Origin: Saprospiraceae bacterium
GTDB lineage: Bacteria > Bacteroidota > Bacteroidia > Chitinophagales > Saprospiraceae
Assembly: GCA_016713025.1 (NCBI GenBank)
Contig: JADJPZ010000002.1
Span: 558,001 to 622,000, forward strand
Reading direction: 5' to 3'
DNA length: 64,000 bases
Shown: piece after piece, positions 1 through 8,356 of the stretch
Layout of the letters: the number at the start of each line of letters is the position of its first letter
Position numbering within the stretch: position 1 is the first letter of the stretch
Translations under genes and position numbers: made by a program
Notes under the pieces: generated by a model
Databases searched by the model: none
Told to the model about the DNA's origin: nothing
What the model saw: the letters and a program-made list of their open reading frames with translations, nothing else

Positions 1-1
1 G

Positions 2-1258
2 GAAATCAGCGATAATATATACAGTCTTGACAATGCTATGAAAGCCGGCTACGCCTGGTCATATGGTCCTTTTGAATACTGGGATATGATAGGTATAAAA
101 GAAACCATTGCACTTGCTGAACAGATAGGTGAAAAAACTCCTGCGTGGATAAGAAGTGCAGCTGAAAAGGGGCTGACGTCTTTTTACAAATCTGAGGGCG
201 GAAAGAAAAAATATTACGATCTGCAGAGCGAAAGTTATAAAGTCATTCCTGGTACCGAATCAAATATCCATCTTGACAACTTCCGGAGCAATACTCCTGT
301 GTACAAAAACTCCGAGTGTATCATTCATGATATCGGTGATGGTGTCTTGTGTTTTGAGTTTATATCAAAATCCAATGCCATAGGTGATGGAATAGGTCAG
401 GGAGCTATTGAAGCATTAAATATCGCACAATCCGGCGACTGGGCAGGTATAGTCATAGGCAACAATGCCAAAAACTTTACAGTGGGAGCCAATCTGATGA
501 ATGTAGCTATGGTGGCCATGCAGAAAGATTTTGCAAAACTTGAAGAAATGGTCCATGGTTTTCAACAGATCAATATGGCCATGAGATATGCTCCTGTGCC
601 GGTGGTGACAGCTACTCAGGGTTATGTGTTTGGAGGAGGTTGCGAAATTTTAATGCACACGGATGCTGCTATTTGTCATGCCGAATCCTATATCGGCTTA
701 GTAGAGGTAGGAGTTGGTCTTATACCAGGTGGTGGTGGTACCAAAGAGTTTGCTGTCAGGGCCTCTGAATCATTTTTTGAAGGAGATGTGCAGATACCTA
801 CACTGATCGAAAAGCTGAAAACTATTGCTACAGCTTCGGTCGCAACATCTGCCTATGAAGGGTATAAATATGGTTATCTCCAGCATGACAGAGACTATGT
901 AGAAATAAATCTGGGCAATGTACTGAGCCGGGCTAAGGATAAAGTGCTGGATCTGGCAAAAAATTATACAGCTCCGGTTCCGAAAAATGTGACTGTATTG
1001 GGGCGAGGAGGATTAGGTACTTTATATACTGCTCTCAATGAGTTTTATCTGGGCAAGTATATGTCTGAGTATGACCTTGAAATAGCAAAAAAAGTCGCTT
1101 ATGTTCTATGTGGCGGTGACCTCACAGGCCAACAAAAAGTGTCAGAACAATATTTGCTGGATATTGAGAGAGAAGCATTTTTACAGTTATTGGGCAATCA
1201 GAAAACACTCGACAGAATCCAGTATCTGCTCATGAACAATAAACCATTGAGAAATTAA
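2..1258 (+). CDS. fadN: 3-hydroxyacyl-CoA dehydrogenase / enoyl-CoA hydratase, C-terminal part (FadN-like), 5' truncated by window edge
   Basis: The reading frame is open to the left edge, so the start lies outside the window. The visible part is the end of the dehydrogenase module followed by a crotonase (enoyl-CoA hydratase) fold. The crotonase core shows the glycine-rich stretch GYVFGGGCEI and the second active-site segment VEVGVGLIPGGGG. Each segment carries a glutamate at the place where crotonases use acid/base residues. Dehydrogenase first and hydratase second is the order of B. subtilis FadN, the reverse of E. coli FadB. The enzyme would hydrate enoyl-CoA and oxidise 3-hydroxyacyl-CoA in the cytoplasm. 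The thiolase gene follows 43 bp downstream, so the two very probably form a beta-oxidation operon. The function is confident; the exact symbol is by analogy. Confidence 0.9.
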   Translation, partial: EISDNIYSLDNAMKAGYAWSYGPFEYWDMIGIKETIALAEQIGEKTPAWIRSAAEKGLTSFYKSEGGKKKYYDLQSESYKVIPGTESNIHLDNFRSNTPVYKNSECIIHDIGDGVLCFEFISKSNAIGDGIGQGAIEALNIAQSGDWAGIVIGNNAKNFTVGANLMNVAMVAMQKDFAKLEEMVHGFQQINMAMRYAPVPVVTATQGYVFGGGCEILMHTDAAICHAESYIGLVEVGVGLIPGGGGTKEFAVRASESFFEGDVQIPTLIEKLKTIATASVATSAYEGYKYGYLQHDRDYVEINLGNVLSRAKDKVLDLAKNYTAPVPKNVTVLGRGGLGTLYTALNEFYLGKYMSEYDLEIAKKVAYVLCGGDLTGQQKVSEQYLLDIEREAFLQLLGNQKTLDRIQYLLMNNKPLRN

Positions 1259-1301
1259 TTACACTTTATTCTTTTTTCATAAAATAATCAAATAGTAAAA
1301 A

Positions 1302-2474
1302 ATGAACGCATATATAATAAAAGGATTCAGATCTGCAGTTGGAAAAGCAAAAAAAGGAGGTTTCAGAAATTACAGATCAGATGATCTCGCCGTTGATATA
1401 GTTTCTTACCTCGCTTCACAGGTACCACAATTGGATCCCAAAGAAATCGATGATGTCATAGTAGGATGCGCCAATCCTGAAGGCGAACAAGGATTGCAGG
1501 TAGGAAGACTTATAGCAGCCAGAGCGCTGGGCAAAGAAGTACCGGGCATGACTATCAACAGATATTGCGGATCAGGTCTTGAAGCCATCGCCATAGCTGC
1601 TGCCAAAATAAACGCCGGGATGGGTCACTGCTATATAGCCGGAGGTGCAGAATCTATGTCCCTGCTACCTATGACGGGATACAAGCTGGTGCCAAGCTAT
1701 AATGCTGCCATGCAAAACATAAACTATCATGTAAGTATGGGACATACTGCAGAAGCCGTTGCTGAAAAGTACCATATAACAAGAGAGCAGGCTGATGAAT
1801 TTTCAGTAAGATCACATGCCCTGGCAGCAGCAGCCATTCGCGATGGTAAATTCAGAGATGAGATAGTACCGGTAACAGTCAAGGAAGTATACGTAGAAAA
1901 CAATAAGAGAGTAGAAAAGGAATTTATCATTGACACAGATGAGGGCGTAAGAGCCGATACGTCAGTAGCAGGGCTTTCAAAACTCAAAGCAGCCTTCAAA
2001 ATAGGTGGAGTTGTGACTGCGGGAAATGCTTCTCAGACTTCAGATGGAGCCGCTTTTGTGCTCGTAGTGAGTGAAGAGATGGTCAAAAGATTTCAGCTTA
2101 CACCCGAAGCACGTCTGGCTTCCTGTGCACTAGGAGGAGTAGACCCTTTATTTATGGGTATCGGACCTGTAGTGGCTATACCCAAAGCTCTTAAGCAAGC
2201 AGGTATTACTCTGGATGATGTCGATTTGATAGAATTAAATGAAGCTTTTGCAGTACAGGCTCTTGCCGTGATCAAAGAAGCAGGATTGAACGCAGATATA
2301 GTCAATGTCAATGGCGGAGCCATAGCATTGGGTCACCCACTGGGATGTACAGGTGCAAAACTAAGTATTCAGATCATCAACGAATTAAAGAGACGGAATC
2401 AAAAATACGGAATGGTGACCGCTTGTATAGGTGGAGGTCAGGGTATAGCAGGGATTATCGAAAGATTAAATTGA
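1302..2474 (+). CDS. fadA: acetyl-CoA acyltransferase (thiolase)
   Basis: A 390-residue thiolase of normal family length. The nucleophilic cysteine is about residue 89 in NRYCGSGLEA. The NEAFAVQAL motif follows, then the active-site histidine about residue 345 in GHPLGCTGA and the second catalytic cysteine about residue 375 in TACIGGGQG. It cleaves 3-ketoacyl-CoA with CoA and so completes the cycle begun by the upstream FadN-like enzyme. The ATG is preceded by an A-rich stretch with no Shine-Dalgarno, as is common in Bacteroidota. It is the last core gene before the cassette array. Confidence 0.93.
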   Translation: MNAYIIKGFRSAVGKAKKGGFRNYRSDDLAVDIVSYLASQVPQLDPKEIDDVIVGCANPEGEQGLQVGRLIAARALGKEVPGMTINRYCGSGLEAIAIAAAKINAGMGHCYIAGGAESMSLLPMTGYKLVPSYNAAMQNINYHVSMGHTAEAVAEKYHITREQADEFSVRSHALAAAAIRDGKFRDEIVPVTVKEVYVENNKRVEKEFIIDTDEGVRADTSVAGLSKLKAAFKIGGVVTAGNASQTSDGAAFVLVVSEEMVKRFQLTPEARLASCALGGVDPLFMGIGPVVAIPKALKQAGITLDDVDLIELNEAFAVQALAVIKEAGLNADIVNVNGGAIALGHPLGCTGAKLSIQIINELKRRNQKYGMVTACIGGGQGIAGIIERLN

Positions 2475-2801
2475 TGCCGGAACTCCTTTTGTTTCAGCGT
2501 CAAAACATTTAGTTATATCTATTTTCTCATCTTTTGTGCATTGTCACACCCGTTGTAAATATTATTAAAAATTCGTCGTCGTGGGATACGCTGCCTTGAC
2601 GTGTGCATGATGTGTAAGGAGTACACAAAACAGCGGTCTGATATTGTGAGATTTGTCGACCTACACTTAAATAATGTACAAATCATTAACAAACATTCGT
2701 ATATTTACATATTTAATATGAGCAGAAAATCAAGGAGTTAAGTGAGAAAGAAAGCATGTATTGATATCCGGGATATACGCCATTTGGCGTCAATCCTCTC
2801 T
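2475..2801. other. intergenic left flank of the cassette array
   Basis: No convincing gene, RNA or integron integrase was found here. A small perfect hairpin (5-bp arms ACGCC / GGCGT at 2777-2790) lies just before the first cassette boundary at 2802. It could be part of a degenerate attI or attC site, but no R''/L'' half could be recognised. Confidence 0.4.
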
Positions 2802-2846
2802 TTGGTGGCAATTATAAATAAAGTCTGAAAGTAAAAAATAAAATAA

Positions 2847-3326
2847 ATGGAAAATCAAAAAGACATCCTTCAGTACAACATAGATTGGCTAAAGTTTGCA
2901 GAAACAAAAGCAACTATAATAGTTACCGTTCAAGGTGTAATATTGACCATAATATACACTAATGCAAATGATTTGTACGATGCTCTAGCTACATCCAGCT
3001 TTCAATTTGGATTGACCATAATTTCTGCCTTGCTATTCCTTTTGACATTGATATTCTCATTTTTGGCAATAAATCCCAACTTAACAAATCATAATAAAAA
3101 ATCTGTTATTTATTTTGGGACTATAAAAAACTACTCGAACAACTCTGAATATCACAAGACAATAAAAGAGTTAAACGAAGAAGAACTAAATGAAATGTTT
3201 TCCGAGCAGATATACATTAACTCTCATATAGCTTGGAATAAATTTGTTAAAGTAGGCTGGGCTATACGTTTCTTTTCAAGTATGATACTTGTTTTATTTG
3301 TTCAAATTTTAACATACATTTTTTAA
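2847..3326 (+). CDS. pycTM: Pycsar effector, PycTM-type membrane protein
   Basis: A 159-residue protein with a short polar N-terminus, two hydrophobic helices (about 21-38 and 52-75), a soluble middle and a C-terminal hydrophobic helix (about 138-158). The N-terminal pattern WLKFAETKATIIVTVQG resembles the conserved start of PycTM effectors, in which an acidic-T-K-A segment precedes the first membrane helix. In Pycsar, cyclic UMP or CMP made during phage infection activates the TM effector, which damages the inner membrane and stops phage spread. The next gene is a class III nucleotide cyclase whose ATG overlaps this stop codon by one base (TAATG), the expected two-gene operon. The assignment rests on the pair; the TM protein alone would be weak evidence. 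It lies in cassette A. Confidence 0.82.
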   Translation: MENQKDILQYNIDWLKFAETKATIIVTVQGVILTIIYTNANDLYDALATSSFQFGLTIISALLFLLTLIFSFLAINPNLTNHNKKSVIYFGTIKNYSNNSEYHKTIKELNEEELNEMFSEQIYINSHIAWNKFVKVGWAIRFFSSMILVLFVQILTYIF

Positions 3327-4264
3327 TGGACTATTCTGATTTCTTAGACGAACTTGACAGTGAAGTAGAAGAAATACATGCTTCATATTTTGGGGTAGAT
3401 ATTACAAACACTTATTATGTTCCATCACAGGAAGATACAAATTTAACTTATGAAAATTTTGACAATTATTCGAAGAAAGTAAAAACAATTGAAACATGTG
3501 TTCTATTTATTGATATAAGAAAATCAACTGCAATAAGTTTAAAAAATGATGCAATAAAAATGACTAAATTATATTCTTCATTTAGTCGAAGTATGATAAA
3601 AATTGCGGAGAAAACAGGGGGGAAAGTAAGAAATATTATTGGTGATAGAGTAATGGTTGTTTATGACAGTATTGGTTGTTGTGAAAAAGCTATCGAGACA
3701 GCTGTTTTAATGAATACAGTTACAAGGAACATCATTAATAAGCATTTCAAAGATGCAAGTGTTAAATGTGGAATTGGAATATCTTATGGAGAAATGCTTG
3801 TATCCAAGTGTGGTTCAATTAAACATGGTAATGAAAACAGTCATTATAAATATTTAGTTTGGGCAGGTAAAACTGCAAATATTGCATCAAAATTAACAGA
3901 TAGCGCAAATAAGTATTTTTCAAATTCTAAGGAAATTGCAGGTTATAGAGTTGGATTTAAGTATCCTTGGGATAATGATTGGACTTGGAAGTTTTATAGT
4001 AATAAGGAATTTGAAGAAAATATTGAAATATTGTACTCGAACAACCAACTAAAGTTTAAGAATCAATATTTTATGTCATTTTTTTCCAGTTCTGAGACTA
4101 AGTATGATAGCTATACTTTACAACCAATCTTAATTACAAATTCGGTATTTGAAAAATTAAAATCAGAAAACAAATACAACAGATATATAAATAACTTTTC
4201 TAAGATAACAAGAAAAATTGAAAATATAGACGAAGATGTATACGGTTTGGACAAAATTATATAA
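3326..4264 (+). CDS. pycC: Pycsar pyrimidine nucleotide cyclase (PycC)
   Basis: A 312-residue protein with a class III cyclase domain at about 55-200. The first metal-binding aspartate is D63 in VLFIDIRKS. The second is D107 in IIGDRVMVVYD. A later WAGKTANIASKL segment matches the nucleotide-binding helix of the fold. In known Pycsar systems such stand-alone cyclases make cUMP or cCMP on infection and signal to the neighbouring effector. Which base is used cannot be read from the sequence. The C-terminal third (about 200-312) has no motif I recognise and may sense the phage or stabilise the dimer. It is translationally coupled to the effector and is followed 6 bp later by an attC site, so both genes fill one cassette. 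A generic adenylate cyclase is less likely because of the partner. Confidence 0.85.
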   Translation: MDYSDFLDELDSEVEEIHASYFGVDITNTYYVPSQEDTNLTYENFDNYSKKVKTIETCVLFIDIRKSTAISLKNDAIKMTKLYSSFSRSMIKIAEKTGGKVRNIIGDRVMVVYDSIGCCEKAIETAVLMNTVTRNIINKHFKDASVKCGIGISYGEMLVSKCGSIKHGNENSHYKYLVWAGKTANIASKLTDSANKYFSNSKEIAGYRVGFKYPWDNDWTWKFYSNKEFEENIEILYSNNQLKFKNQYFMSFFSSSETKYDSYTLQPILITNSVFEKLKSENKYNRYINNFSKITRKIENIDEDVYGLDKII

Positions 4265-4270
4265 AATAAA

Positions 4271-4340
4271 TGCCACCAACACAGGCTATGATGTACATGT
4301 CTCCTATCGTCGCCACATCACATAGCCAAAACGTTAGGCA
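4271..4340 (+). other. attC site 1 (end of cassette A)
   Basis: A 70-bp imperfect palindrome. R'' is TGCCACCAAC (4271-4280), L'' GGCTATGATGT (4284-4294), L' ACATCACATAGCC (4315-4327) and R' ACGTTAGGCA (4331-4340). R' holds GTTAGGC, which fits the GTTRRRY consensus, with the crossover after 4333. L'' and L' are complementary apart from extra bases on one arm, as in attC sites where extrahelical bases set strand choice. The L''/L' arms are nearly the same as in attC 3 and 4. Confidence 0.88.
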
Positions 4341-4382
4341 GTAATACCGTGACGACAGTGCCACCGAAAAAAAATGCCGTAA

Positions 4383-4417
4383 TTTTTTTACGGTAATCAT
4401 TTATTTGACTATCTTTG
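4383..4417 (+). promoter_or_regulatory. putative Bacteroidota promoter inside cassette B
   Basis: A -7 box TATCTTTG (4410-4417) fits TAnnTTTG, with a T-rich -33-like stretch about 20 bp upstream. It ends 19 bp before the ATPase start codon, so the cassette probably carries its own promoter and need not rely on an upstream integron promoter. Confidence 0.5.
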
Positions 4418-4436
4418 CCCAAAAATAAAAAGCGAA

Positions 4437-5552
4437 ATGCTAAGGAAATTTAAAGTTTCAAATTTTAAAAGTTTTGAGAAAGACTTTGAAATAGATTTGA
4501 CCAATGTAAATGGTTACGTATTCAATAAAGACTCTGTAAAAGAGGGAATTGTCAATAATGCTATTATTTATGGACAGAATGGAACAGGAAAATCAAATTT
4601 AGCACTTGCAATATTTGACATTATTGAACATTTAACAGACAAACAAAGAAACGAGGCAGTTTACAAAAATTATTTAAACGCTTATTGCAAATCAAGTGTA
4701 GCGTGTTTTTATTATGAATTCTCAATTAATTCCAAAGTTGTGGTTTATGAATATAAAAAATCTGACTACAAGACAATTGTTTACGAAAGATTTAGAATAG
4801 ATAATGAAGAACTTGTTCTTTTTGACAGAACAAAAACATCCAATGCAAAAATCTCTTTCAAAGGAGCGGAAACCCTAAAAACAGACATTGAGAACAATCA
4901 ATTGTCTATATTAAAATATATTAAGAATAATACTGAATTAGTTCACAACGATATAAATACTACTTTTCTTTCATTTTTTACATTTATTGAGCAAATGCTA
5001 TATTTTCGTTCACTACTTGATAAAACCTATTTTGGTTTAGATGTAGGAAGAAAAAACATTTTAGAAGATATTGTAAAAAAGAAAAATGTAGGAAATTTTG
5101 AAGCATTTTTAAATCAAGCGGGAATTGAATGTAAACTTTCTGAAGTCGAAGAGCTTGGAGTTAAAACAATAGCTTTTAATTTTAATAGTAAATTATTGCC
5201 ATTTTTTGAATTTGCTTCCACAGGAACAATAGCACTATCAATTTTTTATTTATGGTATCAAGATATAAAAGAAAACAAGAAAGTTTCTTTCCTTTTTATT
5301 GATGAATTTGATGCCTTTTATCATCATTCATTGTCTGCTTTGATTGTTGAAAAACTAAAAGAAACAGGTGTTCAATTTATACTTACAACTCATAACACAT
5401 CAATTATGACAAATGATTTGTTACGACCAGACTGTTATTTTGAAATGACAAAAAAACAAATTCGGTCTTTATCAAGAAGCACTCAAAAAGAATTGCGAGA
5501 AGCTCATAACATAGAAAAAATGTATAAAGCAGGCTCATTCAATGTCGAATAA
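4437..5552 (+). CDS. AAA-family ATPase of a two-gene defence-like module (RloA/AbiLi/AriA-like)
   Basis: A 371-residue P-loop ATPase of the SMC/OLD-like AAA type. It opens with an RKFKVSNFKSFE strand typical of this group. Walker A is GQNGTGKS (about 46-53). A signature-like ASTGTIALSIFYLW lies near 237-250, Walker B is FLFIDEFDAF (about 285-294) and an H-loop-like segment is LTTHNTS (about 316-322). The next gene starts inside its end (11-bp overlap, different frame), so the two products are made together. Paired ATPase and TOPRIM-nuclease proteins occur in the AbiL, PARIS and RloAB defence families. I infer the same general design here: the ATPase senses and restrains or activates its partner. 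Family membership beyond ATPase is not certain. It lies in cassette B, next to the Pycsar cassette. Confidence 0.72.
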   Translation: MLRKFKVSNFKSFEKDFEIDLTNVNGYVFNKDSVKEGIVNNAIIYGQNGTGKSNLALAIFDIIEHLTDKQRNEAVYKNYLNAYCKSSVACFYYEFSINSKVVVYEYKKSDYKTIVYERFRIDNEELVLFDRTKTSNAKISFKGAETLKTDIENNQLSILKYIKNNTELVHNDINTTFLSFFTFIEQMLYFRSLLDKTYFGLDVGRKNILEDIVKKKNVGNFEAFLNQAGIECKLSEVEELGVKTIAFNFNSKLLPFFEFASTGTIALSIFYLWYQDIKENKKVSFLFIDEFDAFYHHSLSALIVEKLKETGVQFILTTHNTSIMTNDLLRPDCYFEMTKKQIRSLSRSTQKELREAHNIEKMYKAGSFNVE

Positions 5553-6264
5553 TATTCTTTTCATTTTTGAAGGTCCTAAAACAGAAAAATCAATTACAGA
5601 TAATTTGATTAAATTTTTTGTAAATGAAAACACTGTTATTACTTGTGCGTATTGTTCGACAATATATAAAATGTATTCTGATATTTCAGCAGACCAATTC
5701 TTGGACACTTTTAATTTAGTGAAAGATATTGAGGCAAACAAAGACGCTTTAAAAGATTACAAAAGGTCTGATTTTGCTCAGATTTTTATGTTTTTTGACT
5801 ATGACGGTCACGCAACAAACGCAAGTGATAAGAAATTGAACGATTTATTAGACTTTTTCAATGAAGAAACAGAAAAAGGTAAATTGTACATCAGTTATCC
5901 TATGGTTGAAGCATTAAAACATATAGAGAGTTATGATACTTTTAAGGATTTAATATTTGCTTCTCAAGATTTTGAAAACTACAAAAAAATAGTAAGTGAT
6001 AATTGCATTGAAACCTTTAAGCATTTTCATCTTTACGACATAGATACTTGGAAGACAGTTATCAAATCACATTTAATGAAAATGAATGACATTGTAAATG
6101 ACAAATATCAACTTCCAATTTCAATTATTGACCAATTGACAATTTTCAGCAAACAAATAGAAAAACACATAAACAAAGATAAAACAGTTGCTATTCTTAG
6201 TGCATTTCCAATTTTTCTTCACGACTATTACGGCAATGAAGAACTGATAAAACGAATAGAATAA
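5542..6264 (+). CDS. TOPRIM-like putative nuclease, partner of the upstream ATPase
   Basis: A 240-residue protein that starts inside the ATPase gene. Near the N-terminus ILFIFEGPKTEKS (5-17) places a glutamate at residue 10 after a beta strand. At 81-90 IFMFFDYDGH gives a D-x-D pair (86 and 88). The Glu plus DxD pattern is that of TOPRIM metal-binding nucleases, including the RloB/AbiLii and AriB (DUF4435) partners of defence ATPases. The rest is helical with a conserved-looking YPMVEALKHIE stretch. The likely role is a toxic nuclease controlled by the ATPase; this is inference from motif and pairing, not from a recognised close family. An attC site begins 8 bp after the stop codon. Confidence 0.6.
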   Translation: MSNNILFIFEGPKTEKSITDNLIKFFVNENTVITCAYCSTIYKMYSDISADQFLDTFNLVKDIEANKDALKDYKRSDFAQIFMFFDYDGHATNASDKKLNDLLDFFNEETEKGKLYISYPMVEALKHIESYDTFKDLIFASQDFENYKKIVSDNCIETFKHFHLYDIDTWKTVIKSHLMKMNDIVNDKYQLPISIIDQLTIFSKQIEKHINKDKTVAILSAFPIFLHDYYGNEELIKRIE

Positions 6265-6271
6265 AAGGTAC

Positions 6272-6409
6272 TACTGCCAACAGCACCTACCCAAAAGGCG
6301 GGGTTTCGTGTTCCAAAGACAGTTTTTTGGTTAATCAAACATTAGTTTTTCAAATCAAGTTTTGTGGTAAAAGTCCCACCCTTCGGGTAGCCGCAGACCG
6401 TTGGCTGCC
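6272..6409 (+). other. attC site 2 (end of cassette B)
   Basis: A longer attC of 138 bp. R'' is TACTGCCAAC (6272-6281), L'' CTACCCAAAAGGCGGG (6287-6302), L' CCCACCCTTCGGGTAG (6375-6390) and R' CCGTTGGCTGCC (6399-6410), with the crossover after 6400. L'' and L' pair over about 14 bases with small mismatches, and the loop is about 70 bp. R'' matches the start of cassette B (TTAGGCAGTA) apart from one missing base. Confidence 0.8.
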
Positions 6410-6436
6410 ATTTTAGAAAGACCCTACAATTAAAAG

Positions 6437-6910
6437 ATGTTTGACAATATTCAATTATTTACAAAGACTGACAATAAAGTACAAGAACCTAACAACTCTT
6501 GGACTGCTCATACAACTATACACTGCTCGTTTGACCTAAATCTTGGTTTTGGGACAGACAAAGAAATTTGGGACACAAATAACTCTGTTAAGCTGAGACA
6601 ATTAATAAATTTTTTAGTTGACCTGAATTCTTTCGTCACAGACAGCCAGAAAAATGAATTACTTTTTAACTTGAAAAATAATGACTTGACATACAATATA
6701 ATTTGGACTAAGAGTGAGAACCAAGCTATTTCAGCAAAAGTCACTCGACAATATTATAACTCAACAAAATTTATCCTTCAAAAGGCTTTTGTGCCGATGG
6801 AAATTATTGATTTCGCAAGACAATTTCTCATAACTGTTATAAGTAAGCTGGCAAAAGACACGAATAATGAAATTTTAATTATCTTTGAGGATAATTTGAT
6901 TCAGCCATAA
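6437..6910 (+). CDS. cassette-encoded hypothetical protein
   Basis: A 157-residue soluble protein, the only gene of cassette C, starting 36 bp after the crossover point. I do not recognise the family. It has no signal peptide and no membrane helix. The middle is rich in D, N and K and looks like a mixed alpha/beta domain. Two hydrophobic strands are seen near the C-terminus (VPMEIIDFARQFLITVI and EILIIFEDN). Its length and single-gene setting are typical of integron cassette genes of unknown function. The codon and base make-up is AT-rich like the other cassettes. Confidence 0.65.
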   Translation: MFDNIQLFTKTDNKVQEPNNSWTAHTTIHCSFDLNLGFGTDKEIWDTNNSVKLRQLINFLVDLNSFVTDSQKNELLFNLKNNDLTYNIIWTKSENQAISAKVTRQYYNSTKFILQKAFVPMEIIDFARQFLITVISKLAKDTNNEILIIFEDNLIQP

Positions 6911-6999
6911 TTCTTTGAAGTTTTGTTTACACAAAATATTTTACAGCCTCTGGACAAGCGATATTTGCCAATGGATTTAAAATTAATTGAATAAAAAAC

Positions 7000-7474
7000 G
7001 GACAGCCAATCGAGTAGACGGCCCCACCAGCCGAAGCTGATGGGGAGCGCCTCTATCTGATATATTTATTGGATCATTTGTAGCCACAAGCCGTTGTTTG
7101 TGGTTCCTTCATTATCAAGTGAAATCGTTCACTTGATTTGCTATGCAACCATTCAGTCACAGTTCGCAAATCATCAACCAAACAGCTCTTTTCACCCATT
7201 TGGTCTATCCATTAGTTTAAGAGTAGGCTAAGATTATCTTTCCTATCCGAATTTCATGGAAATTCACGTTCAGTCCTTCCCCAATGTGAGACCTACCAGG
7301 TATGGGATTACCAGCCCAGACTCCTACGGGCTTTCACTCTCCAGATAAACTGCTCCTTTAAGCAGTTTGTACAACTTAAATGAAAATTGTACATTTGCCA
7401 TTCAAGGCACACACAATGGCTATGATGGATTCGCTATCGCTTCATCCATCACATAGCCTAGACGTTGTGCCGCA
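7000..7474 (+). other. attC site 3 (end of cassette C), interrupted by intron copy 1
   Basis: The site is split. R'' starts as CGGACAGCCA (7000-7008 plus the next base of the joined site) and continues after the intron as ACAATGGCTATG from 7413. L'' is GGCTATGATGG (7418-7428), L' CCATCACATAGCC (7446-7458) and R' ACGTTGTGCCG (7462-7472), with the crossover after 7464. Without the intron the site would be about 71 bp, the size of attC 1, with closely similar arms. Confidence 0.8.
7009..7412 (-). mobile_element. internally deleted ORF-less group IIC-attC intron, copy 1
   Basis: Read on the minus strand the element starts GTGTGCC (group II 5' consensus GUGYG) and ends CTACTCGAT, ending in AY with a likely branch-point A seven bases from the end. 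The 5' exon ends TTGT and the 3' exon starts T. TTGT/T is the target of group IIC-attC introns, here in the bottom-strand R'' box. The 3' hairpin (CCCCACCAGC-type arms with a short loop) followed by CTACTCGAT matches domain VI of group IIC introns. Relative to copy 3, about 486 bp of domains I-III are missing, so it cannot splice. It has no maturase gene. Confidence 0.78.
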
Positions 7475-7575
7475 TGCAAAAAATACGCAACCAGATAGTT
7501 TAGGTGGGATTTTGAAAAGTTGTAAAATGGATTTAGTTTTACCTTGATTTTTAGTAGTTGGTTCTATAGATAATA

Positions 7576-8066
7576 ATGGGTATGGGATTTGTTGCGATTT
7601 CAATTGACAAGTATATAAAAAAGCATTTGGAAAGTAATCCATCTGAGAATGAAAAGGATTTACGGAAAACCTTAACTCAGCATTGGCGGATTATAATAAA
7701 GGAGTTAAATGCTCTTGCGGAAATGATATTTGGGTGATTGGTTCTGCATTTGCTGGTAATAGTTGTTTTACTTGTATTACTGGAGAGAGTCAGCCTGATA
7801 GCGATTATGAGATTGATTTAGCGATTAAAAAAAATGACAATAAAAAAGGTCAAAGACATATTGACACAATGGACAAAAAATAGATTAATGGATTTTTGAT
7901 GACGATGGATTTGAAATTAATACCGAATTGATTAAAAAGCCATCAATTTGTTTAATTTGCATGAATGATGATAATCCAGACGAAGAGATGCTATGCAATA
8001 TGACACGATATGACCAAAAGGATGATGATGAATTCAAGTGTTTTGCGTTTAAAAAAAGATAATTGA
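7576..8066 (+). pseudogene. decayed copy of the zinc-ribbon-like cassette protein (first gene of cassette D)
   Basis: This is a broken copy of the 163-residue gene at 8935-9426. Compared with that copy, one A is missing in an A-run near 7668 and a CAG codon has become TAG at 7881-7883. One T is also missing in the T-run near 7897 and one A is added near 8050. The CxC and CFTC cysteine segments are still legible between the frameshifts. Three of the four changes are in homopolymers, so sequencing error is a real alternative to genuine decay; the nonsense substitution is harder to explain that way. Confidence 0.7.
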
Positions 8067-8078
8067 AAGTAGTAAGGA

Positions 8079-8347
8079 ATGCCAAAACCGTTAATCATAT
8101 ATCAAGCAGACCAAGAAGTGATTGGAAAACATCTTCGTTCAAATGAATGGGTAATGTATTCAGGTAGATTAGTAATTTACGACAGGAAACTAAATCCAAT
8201 AGTTTTAAGTCTTAAAAGCGAGATATGTGATTCTTTTATCGGAGAATTTATGGAAGATAAAAAGAATTTAAAGGTGATTCAGTATCTGAAGTATATGGAA
8301 AGTTGGCGAAATGGTATAATAAAAACGGTATAATATTTCAAAACTGA
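8079..8347 (+). pseudogene. frameshifted copy of the second cassette D gene
   Basis: Identical to the 89-residue gene at 9439-9708 for the first 62 residues. One A is then missing in an A-run near 8262, and the frame closes early at 8333 after an unrelated tail. The intact copy ends IIFQN. As with the upstream copy, a homopolymer sequencing error cannot be excluded. Confidence 0.65.
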
Positions 8348-8356
8348 AAAATGCAC

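Noticed and set aside
2475..2801. Possible integron integrase or attI next to the first cassette
   Set aside because: No tyrosine recombinase frame is present, and no attI could be recognised; only a small hairpin is seen.
4271..4340. attC hairpin read as a transcription terminator
   Set aside because: No T-run follows, and the R'/R'' boxes with matching cassette starts explain it better.
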